Of a stretch of 64,000 nt of DNA, positions 43,780 through 54,753 are shown in pieces. A model generated the notes under the pieces. The model did not search any database, was not told where the DNA came from, and saw only the letters and a list, made by a program, of their open reading frames with translations. Origin of the DNA: Rotaria sordida. Lineage: Eukaryota > Rotifera > Eurotatoria > Philodinida > Philodinidae. The stretch is from the NCBI GenBank assembly GCA_905250125.1, contig CAJNOL010000150.1, forward strand, positions 124,001-188,000, written 5' to 3'. Within the stretch, counting starts at the first letter, position 1. Each line of letters starts with the position of its first letter. The translations under genes were made by a program, and so were the position numbers.

Positions 43780-45008
43780 ATGCAACGTACAACTACGAAG
43801 AATCTTATGGCCTGTGTGGGCTATACAAGTAATCTTACTACTCGTTCTTTGGCTATTGACAATAAAAATCATAAAACACTCCGTAAATACAGTGGAAAAA
43901 GTTTTTTTTATGCTAAAAATTACAAATCAATTCTTGACTGTCTTGATGGTGGTAAGTGTTTTCTTAATTATTAATTTATTATTATTATTTTAATTTCATT
44001 GTTTCAGGTTATCAAATCTCCATGGATTTAATTGAATATATGCAAGATTATAGTAATCTTCTACAAGAACATATTAATCGTCTTAATTCATATTCAAACA
44101 AATGGAAATCAAAAATAAAACAACAATCAGTACTTTCATCATATAATACAACTAAACGTGCTCAACTTGAAACAGTTCGTACACCTAATCGACATGCTGA
44201 ACTCTTACAAAATCAACATGATGTTATTCAAAATATTATTGTTACATATCGTACACAAGTCGAACAGATGTATCCAAATGAACGTTTCAGTACTAGTCAT
44301 AAACATTATCGTACAGATACAAAGAAAAATTTATTTAAAGCTGCTTATTCATCATTATCCGAGTTATCAAATAAACTTGAACAATTACGTGAACAACAAG
44401 AAATAGCACAAAATGCTCTTGATGATGCTAATGCTCAATATGAAAATCTTTGTTCTGATGAAATAATAAGTAAAAATAAAATGACAAACGCAAAAGAAAA
44501 ACAAAAGAAAAGAAAAGATAAATTAGGTGAAATTAAACGAGAAATTGTACGAACTGAAGAAGAATATAATCAAGAACAAGAAATTTATCGTGTAAGAGCA
44601 ACAAAGATTTATGAAGAATGTCGAATATTAGAACAAGAACGTTTAGATTTAATTGGAGAAACTTTAATTAAATTTAGTGAAATAGCTTTTTCATCGGAAT
44701 ATTTAACTGAACAAGATGAAATCTATGAAGATCTTATGTCAGAACTTCAAACTCAACGAAATTCTTTAAAAGATCTTAATTTTTGGGCACAAACTTATGG
44801 TGTTTATGATTCAACAACATCTCTATCATCTCAAATCAGTCACAATGAAAGTATTTCTTCTGAAACAACTACTCGAAAAGCAAAAAAATCTCACAAAAGT
44901 GAAATGACGAATACCACAACAATAGAAGGATCAGTTATTGAAGACGAAGAAGAACAATCACAAGCACATAGTACTACAACAAATGCTATGGCACTTAATC
45001 AAGTATAA
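43780..45008 (+). CDS. Syndapin-like F-BAR protein without SH3, copy 2
   Basis: Two exons, 43780-43951 and 44008-45008 (56-bp intron, phase 1); 390 aa. It is highly similar to copy 1 over the F-BAR region (residues of about 40-335): FFYAKNYKSILDCLDGGYQI, IEYMQDYSNLLQEHI, WKSKIK, SSYNTTK, TYRTQVEQMYPNERF, CRILEQERLDLIGETL, DLNFWAQTYGVYDSTTSLSSQ. The N-terminus is different from copy 1 and like copy 3. The tail is shorter, acidic and Ser/Thr-rich, with no SH3. The start is the ATG at 43780, by comparison with copy 3. AATAAA lies at about 45188. It probably acts at curved membranes as a dimer; whether it heterodimerises with copy 1 cannot be told. Confidence 0.82.
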
Positions 45009-46302
45009 TAAACATAATTAGTTCTGATTTAAATATGTTATTTTTATTTTTTTTTGTACTTTGAATCAAGAGTTTATATATTTTTTGTATAGTAACTTTT
45101 TATTATTTTTTTCTTCTCATGTTGTGATATACTCAGTCCTCTAGTTTCTTGTAATGATAAGAATGTTACTTGTTTTTCAATATGTTCAATAAAATTTATA
45201 TTTTGTTCGCAAATGAACTTTTATATTTTGGTTTTTTTTATTCAAAGTTGCAATGACGTAATTCCATTACCATGTTGCATCAGCCATAATATTCTAGACT
45301 TATTTATCTTAAGTTCTCATATGATTCATCATGATCTTTATGAATGAATGATGATGACGTGTTGCATCGTTGTAAAATTCTCGTATACATAAGAAGTTTT
45401 ATTTAATTTAATTTTTATGATTTGGTGATAATGAAATATAAGCGAGAAGAAATATGTAATGATGAAGTATGAAAATAAGATCATAGTTCAGATATTTTCA
45501 TATGTATTCAATTATTAATAAATAGAAATTATACAATATTGTCGCATCTAATCGAAAATCTACATATGTATTTTTTTTTCGAAAGTTCGGAAAGATTTTA
45601 GTTTTATTATTTTTACGTGTAGAAATAGATTTTAGCAATATTTATGAATTTTTAGTTTAAAGTTGAACCCTTTTACATCAAATGTCATCTCATAGATGAT
45701 ATTCTGAATACAAAAAAAGCAAGTTTGTATTTTGTGATCTTCCTATATGCTAAAAATCATCTCTGAGTTCAAAAAAAAGAGTGTATATTCTTCGCTACGA
45801 ATATTTTTCTTTATTCAATATCAATAAACAAGATGTGAATTATGAGGCGAGCGACACACCCACAATTGACTGGCAAAGGCAGAACGTAAGAAAGGGCGAA
45901 GTAAAGATTTATTCCATGTTCGTGCAAAAAGAATTGTCGAGATTCAAAAGGTTTAAAAAGTGAAATTTGCTCTTAATCGTTTTTGAGAATTGTCACTAAG
46001 TTTCCAAGAAAACTATTATTAGGCCACTGTGAGAGCGTTGAAGAAAAAAGCTCCTAATTGTTGTGAAACACGATCTAAAAGAAATGTAGACATTTGTACC
46101 CTTCCCTTTCCCTCAGACCGTGACGGACATTATCCGGTAAGCATTACAGACTGTGGAAGATGCCTTAGAAACAGTCTCTTCGTCACAGACCGTGAGAGAG
46201 ATTGTTGATATACAATCATAGACCGTAAATCAATACCGTCTTGTTATAATATATGAACTATTATCAATCTTTTAAAAAAGGTCGCTTAGGGAGAATGATT
46301 AC

Positions 46303-46686
46303 AGGTTTTGAAAGGAAAGTGGTAGAAACCTGCGGTTTTCATTGTTGGATAGAGCACAGGAGGAGATGTAGTATTACAAATTAACCAGGCTTTCAGATAA
46401 GGTTTGTCACAGTAAATCTTTGAATGGACATCTTTTTTTATCTAATTAACGCCTAAAAATTATAGAAAGTTAGAAAGGGTGTGAGTATGTATAGCTACCA
46501 GAATACCATAGGTACTTCGATGTTGCTAAAATAATCTTATCAAGTGATACAAAGATTGCAGAGAAATATATGCTCTGTTAAATTTTATGTGTAGGTCTGA
46601 TATTTGGTACTATTATGTGCCCTGCTATGTTCTACCGAACGATGAAAGCCGCAGGTTTCTATAACGTTTTCTTCAAAAGTTATAGG
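46303..46686. repeat. Foldback element
   Basis: Arms 46303-46358 and 46625-46686 are inverted (GTAGAAACCTGCGG, TTTCATTGTTGGATAGAGCA and near complements). The arm resembles that of 29465-29650, so the two belong to one family. Confidence 0.65.
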
Positions 46687-47704
46687 CATTCGCTCGAACC
46701 GCCTTATTTCAAAAAATGAATATTAATCCAAACCATTCTAAAAATGTTGTTATTTATTACTAAATTTTACAAGTTAATGTGTTGACATTTTGAAGCCAAT
46801 TTTTCTTCAGAGAATATTATGTTCCAACTAAACTGATTTAGATAAATTTTCAACTGAGTTGATGTATATTACACCAAGTAGCAGTATTCAACACTGAGAA
46901 TCAATAGGTTTTCTACAAATGGACAACATGTGATAGACTAATGTACACACGTCAAATATTAATACAAACGAGAAAAAAATTGATTCATACATTCCGACCA
47001 GAGGTGCTCCGAACAGAGATTAAAGGTCAGGGAATAACTCCCCCCCAATCTTAAAAACTTTTCATTTTTCTCCAACGAAGTGCCAGCGTATTATTGTATT
47101 TCTTTTGCTTACTAATTCCAAAAAGATACGGAATTCCCTAACTTTGATCTTATTCAGCAAAAACCTTCTGATCGGCTTCTTACATCATTGGCCGCGCCCA
47201 ATCCTGGCAGCCTTGAAAGACTTCTGATTCTGAGTTATTATAAATCGTGGTCATTAATTCAGACGTAATGGTGTGGGTGTGGGTATGGGTGAATATGGGT
47301 GAGTGTTGGTTTTCTCTTCACCCACACTCTGTACATGGTGATTTATTCAAGATTTTTTTGTTGAGATTCTAATAAAGTGCTTCTTGAATAATAGTACTTT
47401 CTCCCTTATATTTTCAACGGAAAAATCTTTGTTTTATTCTCAATAAATTATTTGCTTATCTTATAAAACAAAACTTAAGTGCGAGAAAATTGCTATCGAA
47501 AGAAAAAAATCTGAGCCTTGTTTTTGTTTATTTTTCGTGTCATTTTTCTCTCGGTCTTTGTTTTTTTTATGAATCGAGATTTTGTTTTTCGACGAATCCA
47601 TACGTCAATTCAACGTCATTTTCATCCCTTTCCTTGGGTTATTTTCAGTCATTAAAAACAAAAAGGATAGATTTTTCTGCTCCCCTCGCTTCCTGCTTCT
47701 ATGG

Positions 47705-47713
47705 TATATAAAG
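47705..47713 (+). promoter_or_regulatory. TATA box of F-BAR pseudogene copy 3
   Basis: TATATAAAG about 105 nt before the copy 3 ATG, followed by TTCTGATTCGATTCACTCATT, parallel to copy 2. Confidence 0.5.
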
Positions 47714-47817
47714 TTCTGATTCGATTCACTCATTTTATTCTTCTCTTTGGCAAATCCTTTTCATTTTATATTATAAAACATAATTGAAAACTCAATTCAC
47801 TTTTCACATTCATTATT

Positions 47818-48945
47818 ATGCATCGTTCAGTTACAATGAATCTTAAGGCTTGTACAGGATGTACAGATAGTTCTACTACATCTCGTCCGAATAGTGCCAG
47901 TAGAAGCCCTAGTAGAATTGATAAATACTATGGAAAAAATTTTTTTGATGATAAAAATTATAAATCAACTCTTGAATGTCTTGATGGTGGTAAGTTTTCT
48001 TGATCATTAATTCATTATTGTTTTAACTTCATTGCTTTTTTTTATCATTCCAGGCTATCAAATCTCCGTGGATTTTATTGAATATGTGCAAGATTATTGC
48101 AATCTTCTAAAAGAAAATGTGAACAGTCTTAATTCATACTAAAAAAAAATGGACTTCTAAAGTAGAACAACAACCATTACTTTCATCATATAATACAACT
48201 AAACGTACTCAATGTGAAATAGTTCGTGCACCTGAACGTCATGCTGAACTTATAAAAGTTCGTGTTAAGAATATTGAAGAAATTATTGTCACATATCGTA
48301 CACAAGTCGAACAAATGTATCCTCGTACACATTTTTCTTTTACTCATAAATATCATCGAACAGATGTAATGAGAAACGTATTCAAAGCTGCATATGCACC
48401 ATTATCCGATTCATCAAATAAACTTGAACAATTACGTCAAAAAAAAAGAAATAGAAATTGCTCAAGAAGATGATGATTCTCAATATCAAGCGGAACACCA
48501 AGAGACATTAGAAATTATTACAGAAAAAATTGAACGAGCTCAAAAAGTATATAATCAAGAAAAAGAAACTTATCGAAAAAGAGCAAAACAGTATTATGAA
48601 GACTGTCAAAGATTCGAAAAAGAACGATTGGATTTAATTCAAGAAACTTTACTCAAATTTATTAAAGCAGCCTTTTCATTTGAAAGTGTAACTGAACAAC
48701 GTCAAATCTATGAAGATCTTGTATCCATGCTCAAAATCCAACAAAATTCTTTAGTAGATCTTAATTTTTGGGCACAAAATTATGGTGTCTATGATTGAAC
48801 AATATTGCGATCATCTTCAATGAATCCCAAAGATGACAATCAAAAGAAGAAATCTCAAAAATGTGAAACTGTTAGTCGCACAACGACAAGAATATATGTA
48901 AATGAATCAGAAACTGAATATTGTGAAGTTGAAGATGACCAATGA
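47818..48945 (+). pseudogene. F-BAR copy 3, broken
   Basis: Exon 47818-47989 and a second exon from 48054 align with copy 2, including the phase-1 intron after DGG. Damage: at about 48140 the TCA-AAC-AAA of copy 2 is replaced by TAA plus an A run, giving a stop and a +1 shift; a second shift lies in the A run near 48441-48450; a TGA replaces a Ser codon after GVYD at about 48797. After the second shift the frame is open through the F-BAR C-terminal half (QRFEKERLDLIQETLL, DLNFWAQNYGVYD). A Lys/Glu-rich tail remains to TGA 48943-48945. Promoter TATA and start codon are kept. Two of the defects are in homopolymers, so assembly error is possible for those, but not for the TGA. Confidence 0.8.
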
Positions 48946-49489
48946 ATAGTGGATATAATTGTAACTTCAGCAAAAAACGAGCAACTACGCAATATATTGT
49001 TTTATTGCATTCATTTTTCGAGTGATAATTTCTTTTTGTTTTTTTTTTAATAAAATACTAGAATTCGATATTCTCACACAAGAGTTTCTGTATTAAGTTA
49101 ATAGAATTTGTCATTTCATTAATTGATAGAAACACTCATTTCAGAGTTTAAAAATAAAATTATGTTTCATATTTAACATCTTGATGTAAATCGCGAAATA
49201 TATACTTCTATGTTGATTTCTATAACCAATGTTTGATTGTTAAAAGGCTATAAAAGCAGAATAAGTTAAGTTTTAAATAAAAACATTTGTTTTTTTTTCT
49301 CTTTATTTCGTTCTCATTATCGATTCGAAATGTAACATGATGCATGAATTCTTAATTTCGAGAAATTTTGATATCAAAAAGAAAGAAAACAATGATAATG
49401 AAGTTGTCAACTAGAAATCTGACAATTCCATCTCGAAAGACTGATTTGAGCCGTCGAAAATTTTTGTATCGCGGCTGAATTGCTTGAGC
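48946..49489. other. 3' flank of the F-BAR pseudogene
   Basis: AT-rich, with AATAAA-like words at about 49049. No exon seen. It ends at the 8-bp target duplication of the hAT-type element. Confidence 0.5.
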
Positions 49490-49497
49490 GTTGGTGA

Positions 49498-51397
49498 CAG
49501 AGATGTGCGGTCCACGGGGTTCACCCCGCGGGCCCCGCGGGGCCACGTGGCGACGAGCGGGCGGGGAAGAAAAATTTAATTAAACGCGGGATTAACGGGG
49601 CACGGGTATTTTCCGGCACACGGGCGGGCGGGGCGGGGAATCATTATTTTAAATGACACGGGTCTCGGGCGGAGCGGGTATGAAATACACGGGTTCGGGC
49701 GGGTAAACATTTTTTTTCGGATGTGATGAAAGATCGTCAAAACTTATCACGGGATGTCCTTAGTATAGGTATGTGGTACAAAGTACATATTGATTGCTTC
49801 ATTACTTTCATCCTATTATGTACAAGATTGTCTACCATTTGTTTGTTTCTTTCTTTATCGTCTGTCATACGCAACTTCTACTATCAATTTATATTAAGTG
49901 AATAACTGGACTAAAACTTATTTTATATGTAGAATTATCGTTTGAATTTTTTTGTGAATTACTACTTAGGTCTGACCAAAAGTTCTGACAACATTATATA
50001 AAAATATAAAGATAAGGAGGTATCGTTAATTTTATTTTATCAAATTTTGAGGACAGTTGCCATGATTATTTATACCAAGTTTGATCATTTCCAACGATTA
50101 GTTAAAAGTTTTTTGAAGTTTTTTCGAAAAATTTTTTAGGTATCATGGATACCGCATGAGCTAATCATATTTCATTTATTGTGAAAAGTTAGCAAAATCT
50201 TGTTCGATCATATCAGTTGCATTTTAGTACTGCTAGTGATGAGATATAGATTTATTTTAGATAGGTTAGTCATAAGTTATCCGATGCTGGCTGGCTTATT
50301 GAAGATGAATCGTCAAAGACTATTGTTCATGAATAAAGATTTTAGAAAATGCTTTGTTTGGTATATTCTTTAAACCAAATACTCCTGAATGTAGATAAAG
50401 GCAAGACTGTAAGTCACAAGTATTATACTGAAAACTCTCCAAAACATTTTATTAATGAAATATGGAAACAAACAGCGACATCAGGTGCAAAATGTACAAA
50501 ATTGATTGACGGTCATCGTTGACTTCATACTCATCTAATGTTATTAATTGCATGACAGAAGAAGGCATCAATATGATATCATACCTATCATATTCGCCAG
50601 GCCTGATACTATGTAACTTTTCGCTAACTAATTCTATTAAATGTAGTTTAACTGATTAAATAAATGAAACATGATAAGCCCATGCGATATCTAAAAATTT
50701 TTTCGAAAAAAACTTTTAACAAATTGTTGCAAAGGATCGAACTTGGTATAAATAATCATGGCAACTGTCCTCAAAATTTGATTAAATAAAATTAAAGATG
50801 CCTACTTATCTTTATATTTTTATATAATGTTGCCAGAACTTTTGGTCAGACCTAAGTATGATCGAATTACACGATTTATCTCCTGATGAATCACTTGATA
50901 GGACAGCTTCGTCGAATACTGATCGTTCATCTACAATTATTTCTTCATCTTTCAGCCATTGCTCATCGAGTAATATTAAATGTAATTCGTCAAATATAAA
51001 AATGTTTTTAAAAGAACAACCAGAAAAATACGTGCTTGTCGACAATCACAAAGTGAATCATTCAAAACCATCTCATATAGACTTGAGTTTTGCTTTTGTA
51101 AAAAATGATTATTCATAAAAGGAATGCATCATTAAAAATAAAGTATTTGGTAAATAAAAAATTTCTTCGGGTCACACGGGGACGGGTCGGGGCCCATCAC
51201 AAAAATGGCGGGTTGGGCGGGCCGGTTCAAGAAGCTGCCTGTGCAGGGTACGGGCGGAGCGAGTATAGATTTGCCGGGGCACAGGCGGGGCGGGGATTCT
51301 CAAAAAGAATATCCACGGGGTTCGGACGGGACGGGTTTGTGAATTTTACGGGGCGGGCCCCGCGGGGGATGGAAAATCAATGCCCCGCACATCTCTA
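49498..51397. mobile_element. hAT-type DNA transposon with GC-rich ends, carrying a nested mariner
   Basis: 1900 bp. Ends CAGAGATGTGCGG and CCGCACATCTCTA form inverted repeats. The flanks carry a perfect 8-bp target duplication GTTGGTGA (49490-49497 and 51398-51405), diagnostic of the hAT superfamily. About 200 bp at each end is very GC-rich for this genome, with repeated CGGGCGGGG/CACGGG words like hAT subterminal repeats. The interior left after removing the mariner is about 1 kb. An 86-codon frame at 50858-51118 is Ser-rich and not recognisable as transposase, so the element seems non-autonomous. Confidence 0.85.
49969..50852. mobile_element. Decayed mariner-like element nested in the hAT element
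   Basis: 884 bp with long terminal inverted repeats (about 49969-50185 and 50665-50852) beginning GGTCTGACCAAAAGTTCTG and flanked by TA dinucleotides. Between them, plus-strand fragments in shifting frames resemble the C-terminal half of a mariner transposase: KYYTEN, INEIWKQTATSGAK, KLIDGH, EEGIN, and YLSYSPGLILCNF (compare PPYSPDLAPCDF, where the catalytic Asp is here Gly). Stops and frameshifts make it inactive. The N-terminal half is missing. Confidence 0.8.
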
Positions 51398-51405
51398 GTT
51401 GGTGA

Positions 51406-52605
51406 ATATACTTTTAAAAAGTTTGCAGCTATCGGCAATGACAGCAGGGACTCAGCCGATCGGCGTACACCTTAATTGCTAATACAAATCAGATTTATCA
51501 AGGATCAAATATCTTCGATCAGTTATATATATATATATATAAAACTTTCGATTACCTATTGTGAAGAACGTCAACATTACCATTATAATTAAGAAATTTA
51601 TAGTTCACAAGATCCGATTAATTTTAGTATATGAGACTTTCCTAGGAAGTTATTCTCTTTTTGAATAGCATATTTTGATACTATCAATTGGAAAGAATCC
51701 GATATAAACTTCGATTTAGCAACATAAATCAATATGAGTGATGTCATTTTTATTGCTGTGAAAATTCCAAAATATCTCTGCACTTTTATGGTACTGTATT
51801 GTTATATAGTAATGTAAGATAATAAAGAAATATTTTATGACATTCTTGTAGAAATAAATATTGAATCATCATATTGATAACTGGTATCTTAGTTCTCAGT
51901 TTATTCAGCATAATGTAAAGTTCTATATGTAGAATTAGAAAACTTGAGCTCATTATTTAAATCTGATATTTTTTAGTTGAAGATCTTGAAGATCATGTCT
52001 CTAGATTAGGAAAATCGATAAAACCAAACTAAGTAGATTGGTTTTAGCAGTTTAAAAATTTGATGAAAAAAATGGTAAAAATCAGTCGGTTTCAAAATTT
52101 TAATCCGATCGGTCATCCATCTAGTTCAGTTCTAACTCGACTAAGCAGGTTAAATGTATGATATTAGATTGTCTTTTATACTTAAATCTTTTTCAATACA
52201 TTTTCTTATGATAGAATACCGAAATTATTGTACTACTGAGTACAACAAAACTGAATATATGAATTTTGTTAATATAATTAAATGTATAAAAAAAAAACAC
52301 ATTATGATTTACTTATTTATATTATTTTCTCATTTAGAAGAATAAAATAATTATTAAACTATACAAATTCTATTTGTATGTTTATAACAACATTAATAAT
52401 ATTCTAATTCTTTCATTTAAATTTTGTAATCTTATTTCTTTAATTTGTTTTTTTTTTTCTTTAAATTTCATTTAGAAATACACATAAGGGATCACAGAAT
52501 AGGAAAAATACAAGAATGGTATCACACATACATATACACATACACACAAAAGATAACATACATTTTTATGCATAGAAAAAAAAACGAAAGAAAAAGAAAT
52601 TTTTT
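51406..52605. other. Intergenic region downstream of the MATH-like gene
   Basis: No exon recognised; an (AT)n run at about 51523-51540. The MATH-like gene ends on the minus strand at 52606. Confidence 0.45.
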
Positions 52606-54753
52606 TTAAGAAAATGCATTTTGTAATTTGCTTGCAAGCATATTTATTGTTGGTCCTTGAGTTAAACTTGCTGGTAATTTTTGTAAACTAGCTGGTAATT
52701 TTGATTGTAATGATTGACTGGTATTAGCTATTGTATTTTGTATAGAATTAGGTAATTTATTTCGAAGATTAAATGTTGTTGAATTACGTGCACCAAGTGT
52801 AACATTAGGTTGTGGTACAGATGATGATTGAGTTTTACCTGATAAAGTACCATTACGCATAGATAATGGACTTGTATTAGATGGTACATTATCAAAATTT
52901 GATGTATTACTATAGATAGGTAATGATGGACTATTTGTTCCTGTTGCAAGTAAATTTGATGTTGAACCTTTATCACCATATTTCATTTCATAATATTTTC
53001 GAACAACATTAGGTGTTGCTGGTGCACTTGAACCACTTGATAATCCTGTTGATGATGGTCCATTAATAGTTTCAGATAAACGATTTAACATTGATGGATT
53101 TTGTATTGTTAATTGAAGTTCATGAATTTTTTTTTCTAATTGAAAATTTTCATTTTGTGCTGTTAATAATTCACGCCTAAAATTTTCTTATTTCATATTA
53201 GAAAAACAAAAACAAAAAAAAGAAAACATTAATACATACATTATTTGTATTTTTTGTTTTCGTACAATATCATCTAATGGTGAATATTCAGGTGAAAACA
53301 TTAAATGTGAAAAAAACATTTCAATTTCTATTGTAACACTTTGTTGATCATTTAAATAACCACGTTCAGTTAACTAAAGTAAAAAAAAACAAAAAGTAAA
53401 TAAATTTTATAATGTTTGTTTTTATTTTTTTTTTGCTTCAACTAACTTCTGTTACATCTAATGTTGTACTTATTTCTAAACCTTCATCACTATCTTTTTG
53501 TGAATAATATTTTGTAACTGGTTTTTGAAAAACACTTGTTGTTGTTTTTGTATCACGATAATTACGTACAGTTATATTAAAACATATTGAACGTACATAA
53601 TTTGCTGGAATTTTAAATATATCTGAATAATATAAACGTATTATAAAACATTGTTCTTCAATATATGCTTCAACAGTCCATGCTTGTTGATCTTTATCAA
53701 GAAAAGGTATTGGAATAGGATTTGATGCAAATGGATCAACCATAATTGGGAAGACAGCTAAAATAAAATTTATAATTTTAATAGGATTTTCTCAAAACGA
53801 AAAAACAAAATGAAATATTTACTTATAGCATCTTTAAGTTCAACAGTAAGTGTAAATTTTCCATTAGCTTGAAGTAATTCACGTACACGATCGATTTTAT
53901 ATGGTCGACATAAACCATGTATATCGGTATAATTTATTTCATATGTATTACTATCATTTAAATTTGTTTGCCTTTTTTCTTGATTTGGATCCCATGTATA
54001 TGATCCAGCTGTTAATTTAATACGATATGTTAATTTAACTGAATGATCACATGGTGTTAAACGTTGTATAAACATTCGAAAATGTCCAACTTGTCCAACA
54101 CTATCAAGTTTTGGTTGTATAACAACACACCATTCATAATTTGAATAATAAAATAATGGTGTTTCAATTTTAGCATCTAATGGTTGTCGATTCGTTGTTG
54201 ATTGTACAACATGTGTATATTGTGTATTAATTAATTGTGGTGGAAGTTGTATTTCAGTTATATATGAAACAATAAGATTTTTTATTTCAAGTTCACATTG
54301 TATATTTCCACGTTCATCCATAAAATCAACTGAACATAAACGATTTATTGATGTAAAAGATTTTCGTCCATGTAAAGTAACTTTATTTGTAAATTTACAA
54401 TTTTTTTCTGTAAATGATTCATTACGTGTAAAGTGTTCACGACATAATAATGTAACACTTAAGTCAAGCGTCATTTCAAGTGTTTCTATATCACGACTAC
54501 GATGTAATAAAAAAGCATTTAATTGATCACCATTTTTAACAAATGTTAATACAAATGGTATATTACGACATAAAAATTCTCGTGTAGTTAATTTTTCCTC
54601 TGTTCCTAGTAGATATGTACTTGGAAGAATAAATGTGAATAAGCTAAAAGAAAAAAATATTTCAAAAAATAAAAAACTAAAAAATTTTATTTTTTTGTCA
54701 TACTTCGTATTGAACTTATCTTCAAATGAAACAAAACGTGTAAAATGAGCCAT
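52606..54753 (-). CDS. Beta-sandwich (MATH-like?) protein with coiled coil, unknown
   Basis: Five exons on the minus strand: 54753-54704, 54643-53823, 53757-53447, 53373-53240, 53176-52606; 628 aa. Family not recognised with confidence. Residues of about 15-395 appear to be consecutive beta-sandwich units whose spacing recalls MATH/TRAF-like domains: REFLCRNIPFVLTFVKNG, LDLSVTLLCREHFTRNESF, HGRKSF, then YEWCVVIQPKLDSVGQVGHF and GKFTLTVELKDAI, then a third beta-rich unit (QAWTVEAYIEEQCFIIRLYY). A coiled coil follows at about 430-470 (KQKIQIMRELLTAQNENF and LEKKIHELQLTIQN). The tail is Ser/Thr/Asn-rich with short repeats (SKLPASLQKLPASL). It could be a cytoskeletal or adaptor protein; no enzyme motif is seen. 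The E3 donor is GTTAGT. Confidence 0.8.

Larger units (their letters stand above)
45009..47817. other. Spacer between F-BAR copies 2 and 3
   Basis: Starts with the duplicated 3' flank (to about 45660), in which an extra segment of about 97 bp at about 45510-45607 is present relative to copy 1. Next come a foldback (46303-46686), a TGTGGG-like tract (about 47269-47310), and from about 47330 the duplicated 5' flank leading to the copy 3 TATA box. No supported exon. Confidence 0.6.
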
